Source of the DNA: Nucisporomicrobium flavum
GTDB lineage: Bacteria > Actinomycetota > Actinomycetes > Mycobacteriales > Micromonosporaceae
NCBI RefSeq assembly: GCF_016464385.1
Contig: NZ_JADMLH010000025.1
Coordinates: 1-64,000 of the forward strand
Direction of reading: 5' to 3'
Length of the DNA: 64,000 nucleotides
Shown here: in pieces, positions 59,052 to 64,000 of the stretch
How positions within the stretch are numbered: position 1 is the stretch's first letter
How the letters are laid out: every line of letters starts with the position of its first letter
Translations under genes and position numbers: made by a program
Notes under the pieces: generated by a model
Seen by the model: only the letters and a program-made list of their open reading frames with translations
Databases searched by the model: none
Told to the model about the DNA's origin: nothing

Positions 59052-59180
59052 TGCTGCCTCGGCCGTCCGGCTTCGCCCTTCCTTTGAGGGGATGACCTCC
59101 GCGACCTGTACGGGTACCGTCGCCCCCGGGTCTACCGCTACGTCCGGCGGCTGACCTGCTGGGGAGTGAGGTGCACAACG

Positions 59181-59765
59181 ATGCCGTGGTGGTCATGGCG
59201 TCCCGGTTCGTCCGGAGACAACGAACCCGACAGCGGCGGCGAGGTCGCGCTGCAGAGCAGCGTCCGTGTCGGCGTGCCGACGCAGCGTGAGCCCGAGCGG
59301 TCCGCGATGTCCTCCGCCGACCTGTCCTCGATCGACGAGCACGACCAGGTCGTCCCGGTCGACCTCGGCCGGATCGGCAAGGCCCTCGATCTGCTCGACA
59401 TCCGGTTCCTCGCCGACGGTGGCGGAAGCCTCCTGGCGATGTGGGAACGGCACGCGGTGCTGTTCACGCTCGAGGGCCCCGACGACGAGATCCTGGTGAT
59501 GCGGGCCCGCCCGCACGCGACCGTCCCGCCGGACTGGGCCGACCGCGCGTACCGGGTCGTCAACGAATGGAACCACACCCGGCGCTTCTGCAAGGCGTAC
59601 GTCGGCGACCCGACCGAGCGGGGCCAGCTGCCGATCTACGCCGAGCTGCAGGTGCCGCTCGCCTCGGGGGCGCACGACGCGCTCCTCGTCGAGATGCTCG
59701 ACTGCGGTGCCGCCGTAGCGACGTCCTTCGTCGACTGGCTCCACGACGAGGGCGCCCTGCTGTAA
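59181..59765 (+). CDS. YbjN-domain protein
   Basis: 194 residues from ATG 59181 with GAGG upstream. A variable N-terminus of about 60 residues precedes a YbjN fold: 'VDLGRIGKALDLLDIRFLAD', 'YRVVNEWNHTRRFCKAYV' and 'EMLDCGAAVATSFVDWLHDE'. YbjN proteins are putative sensory-transduction regulators lacking a DNA-binding domain, resembling type-III-secretion chaperones in fold. Followed by a strong bidirectional terminator. Probably cytoplasmic; function unknown. Confidence 0.87.
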   Translation: MPWWSWRPGSSGDNEPDSGGEVALQSSVRVGVPTQREPERSAMSSADLSSIDEHDQVVPVDLGRIGKALDLLDIRFLADGGGSLLAMWERHAVLFTLEGPDDEILVMRARPHATVPPDWADRAYRVVNEWNHTRRFCKAYVGDPTERGQLPIYAELQVPLASGAHDALLVEMLDCGAAVATSFVDWLHDEGALL

Positions 59766-59781
59766 GCCCCGCGCACAGGAA

Positions 59782-59813
59782 AAGGCCGGGCCCGACGGGC
59801 CCGGCCTTCCTTG
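59782..59813. terminator. Rho-independent bidirectional terminator
   Basis: Perfect 12-bp inverted repeat (AAGGCCGGGCCC, 59782-59793, and complement, 59797-59808) with loop GAC, followed by TCCTTGTCT on the plus strand and preceded by A-rich bases. It terminates the convergent YbjN and beta-propeller genes. Confidence 0.85.
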
Positions 59814-59822
59814 TCTCCGCGG

Positions 59823-61082
59823 TCAGGCGGCCGGGAACATGCCGATCCGCCCGTGGTGCTCCCCGCCGAGCCGGTCGGTGTCCCAGCCGACGATCAGCCC
59901 CTGCGGCACCGCCAGGAACGACCGGACACCCACCCCGCGCCTGAGGGTCGGGTCCCACGCCAGCGCCCGGCCGGTCGTCGGGTTGAGCGCGCCGATGCCG
60001 ACCCGCTCCACGGCGCCGGGGCCGGGGCCGTCCGCGTCGCTGCCGTACGGGTTGTCGAGGTAGCGCTGGTGCCCGCCGACGTACACGGCGCTGCCGGTGA
60101 CCGCGACCGCGTAGAGCGAGTCGCCGCCGGTGCGCTGCACCCAGGTCGGGTTGTGCTTGCCGCCGCCGGCGGTCTCGAAGCGTGCCGCCGAGTCGCAGAG
60201 CTTCGTGGGGGAGGAGGCCCGGCCGGTGGACACGATGACGAAGTAGCGGCCGTCGGGCGAGAACTTCACCTGCCGCAGGTACGTGTCGAAGCCCTTCATG
60301 CACTCCGGCTTGTACGCGTCGGTGTACCAGCTCAGCACGGTCGCCGCGGTGCCCGAGGTGTCGAACATGGCGACCTGCGTACGGCTGACCGTGCCGACCT
60401 TGAGCAGCGCGCCGATGATGACCAGCCGCTTGCCGTCCGGGGTGAGGTCGAAGTGCTCCACCCGGGTACGGCTCAGCCCCGGCGCCGACAGCTTGGCGTC
60501 GAAGCCGGCGTCGACCGCGCCCGAGGTGGTGTCGAGGCGGGCCAGGCCGACCCGGCTCACGCCGTTGATCGCGGAGAACGTGCCGCCGACGTAGAGCCGG
60601 CTGCCGCGGACCGCCATGGCCCGGACGTCACCCCAGTTGATCTTCGCTCCGAACCCGGCGACCCGGTCGCTGCTGCCGAGCGCGACCCGGGCGAGCCCGC
60701 GCTGGGCCACCTTGTTGACGGTGCGGAAGGCGCCGCCCAGGTAGACGGAGTTGCCGGCGCCGGGCGCGAGCGCGTAGACGGGCGCGTCCACCTCGGGGGC
60801 GAACGGACGCACGACACCGTCGCTCAGGCCGTACGCGAAGATGTTCTTGCGGTTGTAGGTCAGCTTGCCGGTGCTGTCCTGGACCTGGGTGAAGCTGCCG
60901 CCGACGACCACCGTGTCGCCGACGACGGCGGTGGCCCAGACGGTGCCCTTGACCACGTGCGGAGTGAAGTCGACCGGGTTGGCGGAGACAACCGACGGGT
61001 GGGCCAGGTCGGCCGTCGCGGGGCTTGCGCCCAGCAGGACGGCGCAGGTCATGGCGGCGGCGGCGAACAAGCGGCGTCGCAT
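59823..61082 (-). CDS. Secreted beta-propeller protein (DUF5122-type)
   Basis: 419 residues. A Sec signal peptide ('MRRRLFAAAAMTCAVLLG', cleavage after ATADL-like site, Ala-rich) precedes repeated four-stranded blades of about 40-50 residues: 'VVVGGSFTQVQDSTG', 'VYLGGAFRTVNKVAQRG', 'LYVGGTFSAINGVSRVG', 'VYVGGHQRYLDNP'. The 'V.vGG.F' blade start is the delta-60/beta-propeller pattern. It has no catalytic motif; likely binds carbohydrate, wall polymer or protein outside the cell. Two cysteine-containing blade insertions (MKGFDT, TKLCDSA). Monocistronic. Confidence 0.85.
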   Translation of the reverse strand: MRRRLFAAAAMTCAVLLGASPATADLAHPSVVSANPVDFTPHVVKGTVWATAVVGDTVVVGGSFTQVQDSTGKLTYNRKNIFAYGLSDGVVRPFAPEVDAPVYALAPGAGNSVYLGGAFRTVNKVAQRGLARVALGSSDRVAGFGAKINWGDVRAMAVRGSRLYVGGTFSAINGVSRVGLARLDTTSGAVDAGFDAKLSAPGLSRTRVEHFDLTPDGKRLVIIGALLKVGTVSRTQVAMFDTSGTAATVLSWYTDAYKPECMKGFDTYLRQVKFSPDGRYFVIVSTGRASSPTKLCDSAARFETAGGGKHNPTWVQRTGGDSLYAVAVTGSAVYVGGHQRYLDNPYGSDADGPGPGAVERVGIGALNPTTGRALAWDPTLRRGVGVRSFLAVPQGLIVGWDTDRLGGEHHGRIGMFPAA

Positions 61083-61117
61083 GGGGGCAGCTCCAGGGAT
61101 CGGGACGAGTCACCCGA

Positions 61118-61525
61118 TCAACGAACGGCCGGCCCTCCGGGTTGCGCTTCCATGGTGTTGACCATGAAGTACGCCGCACGCTCCAGGTAGTCCCACAGGG
61201 CGGTGCGGTGCGGCTCGGGCAGCTGCATCGAGTCGACGGCCTCGCGCATGTGCAGCAGCCAGGCGTCGCGTTCCTCCGGGCCCACGCGGAACGGCGCGTG
61301 CCGCATGCGCAGCCGGGGGTGGCCGCGGTTCTCGGAATACGTGCTGGGACCGCCCCAGTACTGCATGAGGAACAGCGTCAGCCGGTCGGCGGCCGGTCCG
61401 AGATCCTCCTCGGGATACATCGGGCGCAGCAGCGGGTCCTTGGCGACGCCCTCGTAGAACCGGTCGACGAGCCGGCGGAAGAAGGGCTCGCCGCCGACCG
61501 CCTCGAAGAAGCTGACTTCGGTCAC
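61118..61525 (-). CDS. glbO: Group II truncated haemoglobin (trHbO)
   Basis: 135-residue 2-on-2 globin. 'EAVGGEPFFRRLVDRFYEGV', 'LRPMYPEEDLGPAADRLTLF', 'QYWGGPSTYSENRGHPRLRM' (proximal His in HPRLRMRH, with Tyr and Trp of the group II set) and 'AWLLHMREAVD'. Group II globins bind oxygen tightly and handle nitric oxide or reactive oxygen; some transfer oxygen to terminal oxidases. GTG start overlaps the MFS gene stop by four bases (GTGA), so the pair is co-translated. Confidence 0.95.
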   Translation of the reverse strand: MTEVSFFEAVGGEPFFRRLVDRFYEGVAKDPLLRPMYPEEDLGPAADRLTLFLMQYWGGPSTYSENRGHPRLRMRHAPFRVGPEERDAWLLHMREAVDSMQLPEPHRTALWDYLERAAYFMVNTMEAQPGGPAVR

Positions 61526-62994
61526 CCGTCCAGTCTGCCAGCCGCCGAGTGCCGGCCCCGGGCCGGTGTGACGCGCATTGCGGTCTCGCCGGGCCGGGCC
61601 TCGGGCGGGCGCACCGGGGTGCCGGCCGGGGGATCCTGCGGCGAGGGCGGAAGCTCGGTGGCGGCCTGCGCGGGGGCCGGGGCGGCGTCCGCCTCGGTCG
61701 GCGCCGGCGGCTCGGCCTCCGGGATGGCCGGCCGGCTGTCCCACCGTACGGTCAGCACCGCCATGAGCAGCAGGCCGCCGAGGCTCCACAGGCCCACGAC
61801 GCGGGGGATCGAGGAGTGCTGGGCGAGTGCGCCGCTGACCATGACCGCGGCGCCCTGGGTCAGCTGCATCCCGCCCTGCATCACGCCGAACGCGCGGGCG
61901 CGGAAGCCGTGCGGCAGCGCCAGCACGAAGATGCCGTTCAGGGTCGGCATCAGGACGCCCTGGGCGACCCCGGACACCATCACCAGGGTCGCGGCGGTGG
62001 CCGCGTTCGGCGCCCACATGGTCACGATGAGCGCCGCCGGGGCGAGCAGCGCGAACGGGCGGATCAGCCGGTCCTTGCGCGAGTGCTGCACGAGGCGGCC
62101 GGCGGCCAGGCCGCCGATCACGAACCCGACGGGCGCCGCGGCCATGAGCAGGCCCTGGTCGAAGCCCCGGCCGGCGGGGTCGTCACGGAACAGCGCGGCC
62201 CACCCCGCGGCCAGGCCCTCGGGCAGGATCGTGAACGTCGTGAGCGCGAAGACCATCAGCGCGATGGCCCGCAGCAGCGGCGTGCCGAAGACCAGCCGGA
62301 AGCCCTCGCTCGTCTCCCGCAGCAGGTGCCGGCGCTGGGCCGGGCTGGTCGCCGCGGGCCGCGGCCGGACGCCGGCCGCGATCACGGCCGCCGAGATCAG
62401 GAACGAGAGGGAGTCCAGGGCGAGACCGAGCCGCGCGTTGAAGCCCACGGCCAGCGTGGCACCGGCCAGATAGCCGAAGACCTGTGCCGCCTGGGACGTG
62501 GAGGCGTTGAGCGCCAGGCCCGTGACGACCTGCCGGCGCTCGAGGACCAGTGGCACGAGCGCGGAGCGGGCCGCCTGCGTGGGTGGCGCGCCCAGCATCG
62601 CCACGAACATCAGCACGAGGACCGCGGGTATCGGCATGCCGGGCAGCGCGATCAGGGCGACCGGCAGCGCGCGCGCCAGGTCGCAGACGATCAGGACCCG
62701 GCGGTACGGGTACCGCTCCGCGACGGCCGCCAGCACGGGGCCGCCGACGACCCACGGCAGATAGCTCATCGCGAACGAGGCGGCGGACAGCATCACCGAG
62801 TGGCTCTGCTGGTAGACGAGCACGATGATCGCCGCGCGCGCGAGGTAGTCGCCGACCCAGTTGACGATGAGGGAGATGTACATCGCGCGGTACTCGCGGA
62901 CCGCGAAGACGTCCCGGAAGGTCACCAGGCGTTCCGGCTCCGTCGCGCCACCGCCGGCGTCGGCGGATCGCCCGGCGGGTCGGTCGTCGGACAC
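61522..62994 (-). CDS. MFS transporter (DHA3-like) coupled to the globin gene
   Basis: 490 residues with 12 predicted membrane helices after a 30-residue cytoplasmic start. 'VREYRAMYISLIVNWVGDYL' opens helix 1, 'GPVLAAVAERYPYRRVLIV' is motif A-like, and the C-terminal 75 residues are a Pro/Glu/Ala-rich tail. Similar to actinobacterial DHA3-type exporters (macrolide or small-molecule efflux). Transported compound unknown. GTG start at 62994. Coupling to glbO suggests co-expression but no mechanistic link is known. Confidence 0.88.
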   Translation of the reverse strand: MSDDRPAGRSADAGGGATEPERLVTFRDVFAVREYRAMYISLIVNWVGDYLARAAIIVLVYQQSHSVMLSAASFAMSYLPWVVGGPVLAAVAERYPYRRVLIVCDLARALPVALIALPGMPIPAVLVLMFVAMLGAPPTQAARSALVPLVLERRQVVTGLALNASTSQAAQVFGYLAGATLAVGFNARLGLALDSLSFLISAAVIAAGVRPRPAATSPAQRRHLLRETSEGFRLVFGTPLLRAIALMVFALTTFTILPEGLAAGWAALFRDDPAGRGFDQGLLMAAAPVGFVIGGLAAGRLVQHSRKDRLIRPFALLAPAALIVTMWAPNAATAATLVMVSGVAQGVLMPTLNGIFVLALPHGFRARAFGVMQGGMQLTQGAAVMVSGALAQHSSIPRVVGLWSLGGLLLMAVLTVRWDSRPAIPEAEPPAPTEADAAPAPAQAATELPPSPQDPPAGTPVRPPEARPGETAMRVTPARGRHSAAGRLDG

Positions 62995-63212
62995 CAGGGC
63001 CCTCCATCGATCGCGACGGCCGGCGGGATCGCCGACGGCCGGTCACGAACGCGTCCGGCCGGGTGGTCACCGTCGTCGCGTACGTGACGCTGCATGTGCA
63101 GATGCTTCTTGCACGATTCTGCCCGATCGTCCGAGCCGTGGCTAGGGCGTACGGGGGGATTGTCGGCCATTCGGTCGAGGGCGGACATCCCCCACTATGC
63201 CGTATCAGCAGC

Positions 63213-64000
63213 TCAGGTGGCACCTCCGGGCGCACCCGAGGAGGAATCGGCCGACGGTGGTGAATACATCGGCGGTACGGCCGAGCGGGGCAGCATCCGG
63301 GAGACGGCGATGCGCTCGGCGATGCCGGAAGTCTCCAGCGCCTCGGTGAGCCGGCGGCGCAGCTCGCGCTGGAGGATCGGCTGACCGTCCGCCGTGGTCT
63401 TCGCGATCGTGCGGATCACCGCGCCGTCGACGGTCAGCTGCTCCACGCCGACCACGTCCGGCGGCTCCAGGAACTCGGTCGAGTGCTCCGGCTCGTCCGC
63501 GAGCGCCAGCGCCGCGGTACGCAGCACCGAGATGGCCTCCTCGGAGTTCACGAAGCCGATCGGGATGTCGATGACCACCATCGCCCAGCCCTGGCTCTTG
63601 TTGCCCACCCGGACGATCTCGCCGTTGCGGATGTACCAGAGCACGCCGCGCATGTCCCGTACGGTCGTGACCCGCAGCCCGACCGTCTCCACCACGCCCA
63701 CGGCATCGCCCAGGTCGACCGAGTCGCCGACGCCGTACTGGTCCTCCAGCAGCATGAACAGGCCGGCGATCAGGTCCTTCACCAGGCTCTGCGCGCCGAA
63801 GCCCAGCGCGACGCCGACGATGCCGGCGCTGGCCAGCAGCGGCCCCAGGTTGAAGCCCAGCTCGCCCATCACCAGCAGCGTGGCCATCGTGAAGACCACC
63901 GCCGTCACGAAGCTGCGCAGCACCGACCCGATCGCCTCGGCCCGCTGCCTGCGGCGTTCCGGGATGAACGTGTTGTCCGCCGCCTCCACCTTGGCGGTCC
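63213..64000 (-). CDS. Mechanosensitive ion channel (MscS-type), 5' end beyond window
   Basis: Partial; only the C-terminal about 260 residues are present. One membrane segment and the pore helix TM3 ('SAGIVGVALGFGAQSLVKDL') are followed by the MscS beta domain ('EDQYGVGDSVDLGDAVGVVE') and the C-terminal alpha/beta domain ('GWAMVVIDIPIGFVNSEEAI'). The Gly/Ala-rich pore helix pattern A..G.G.A.. is intact. Opens on membrane tension to release osmolytes. N-terminal membrane helices lie to the right of the window. Confidence 0.92.
   Translation of the reverse strand, partial: TAKVEAADNTFIPERRRQRAEAIGSVLRSFVTAVVFTMATLLVMGELGFNLGPLLASAGIVGVALGFGAQSLVKDLIAGLFMLLEDQYGVGDSVDLGDAVGVVETVGLRVTTVRDMRGVLWYIRNGEIVRVGNKSQGWAMVVIDIPIGFVNSEEAISVLRTAALALADEPEHSTEFLEPPDVVGVEQLTVDGAVIRTIAKTTADGQPILQRELRRRLTEALETSGIAERIAVSRMLPRSAVPPMYSPPSADSSSGAPGGAT

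Overview
The window is 64 kb of very GC-rich, gene-dense DNA. It shows frequent GTG starts, ATGA/GTGA stop-start overlaps, GAF-ANTAR and SARP-type regulators, a TIGR03086/mycothiol-type protein, a trHbO-type globin and actinobacterial cobalamin genes. It is a chromosomal segment of an actinomycete. Overall style (small acidic orphan proteins, BTAD regulators, minisatellite-rich intergenic DNA) points to a filamentous Micromonosporaceae such as Actinoplanes, but no rRNA or species marker is present, so the family is an inference.

Layout. 0-12.5 kb: small orphan proteins, a candidate structured RNA with an intrinsic terminator, a GAF-ANTAR regulator, a MarR/DHA2 efflux pair, a methyltransferase, a SARP-like and a NarL-like regulator, a large membrane-anchored protein, serA, an APH-like kinase and a DrrAB-type exporter. 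12.6-27.9 kb: two mirror-image modules. Each has a histidine kinase and response regulator divergent from a lipoprotein, a peptidoglycan-binding membrane-fusion adaptor, a MacB-type ATPase and a FtsX-like permease. Between them lie a methyltransferase, a DUF1232 protein and a rifamycin phosphotransferase (rph) preceded by a rifamycin-associated element. 28-33 kb: VOC protein, DUF2510 protein, small peptides, tRNA-Arg(TCT), an alpha/beta hydrolase and a frameshifted single-stranded-DNA-binding protein gene.

33-54 kb: cobalamin genes in three blocks (cobD-cobQ; cobB; cobC-cobT-cysG), interspersed with an M48 protease, an M20 peptidase, an FAD monooxygenase, an SOS-box-controlled DUF222 remnant, an ATP-dependent DNA ligase, SURF1 and a bifunctional penicillin-binding protein. 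The 40-48 kb part is unusually rich in short tandem repeats (15, 16, 21, 30, 33, 39 and 83 bp units), both between genes and in the 3' ends of coding regions. 54-64 kb: otsA, an EttA-like ABC-F ATPase with a thioesterase and conserved hypothetical, a YbjN protein, a secreted beta-propeller, a trHbO-type globin coupled to an MFS transporter, and a partial MscS channel at the right edge.

How genes work together. CysG makes precorrin-2 and siroheme; CobB, CobQ, CobD, CobC and CobT cover later amidation, aminopropanol-arm and lower-ligand steps of adenosylcobalamin synthesis, while ring-contraction genes must lie elsewhere. CobB lacks the expected glutaminase cysteine. The two duplicated export modules probably respond to cell-envelope stress, each sensed by its own kinase. 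Rph with its RAE is a self-contained inducible rifamycin-inactivation unit.

Limits: everything was read by eye. Family names rest on recognised motifs and no database search was run. Starts are chosen from Shine-Dalgarno spacing and gene overlap.
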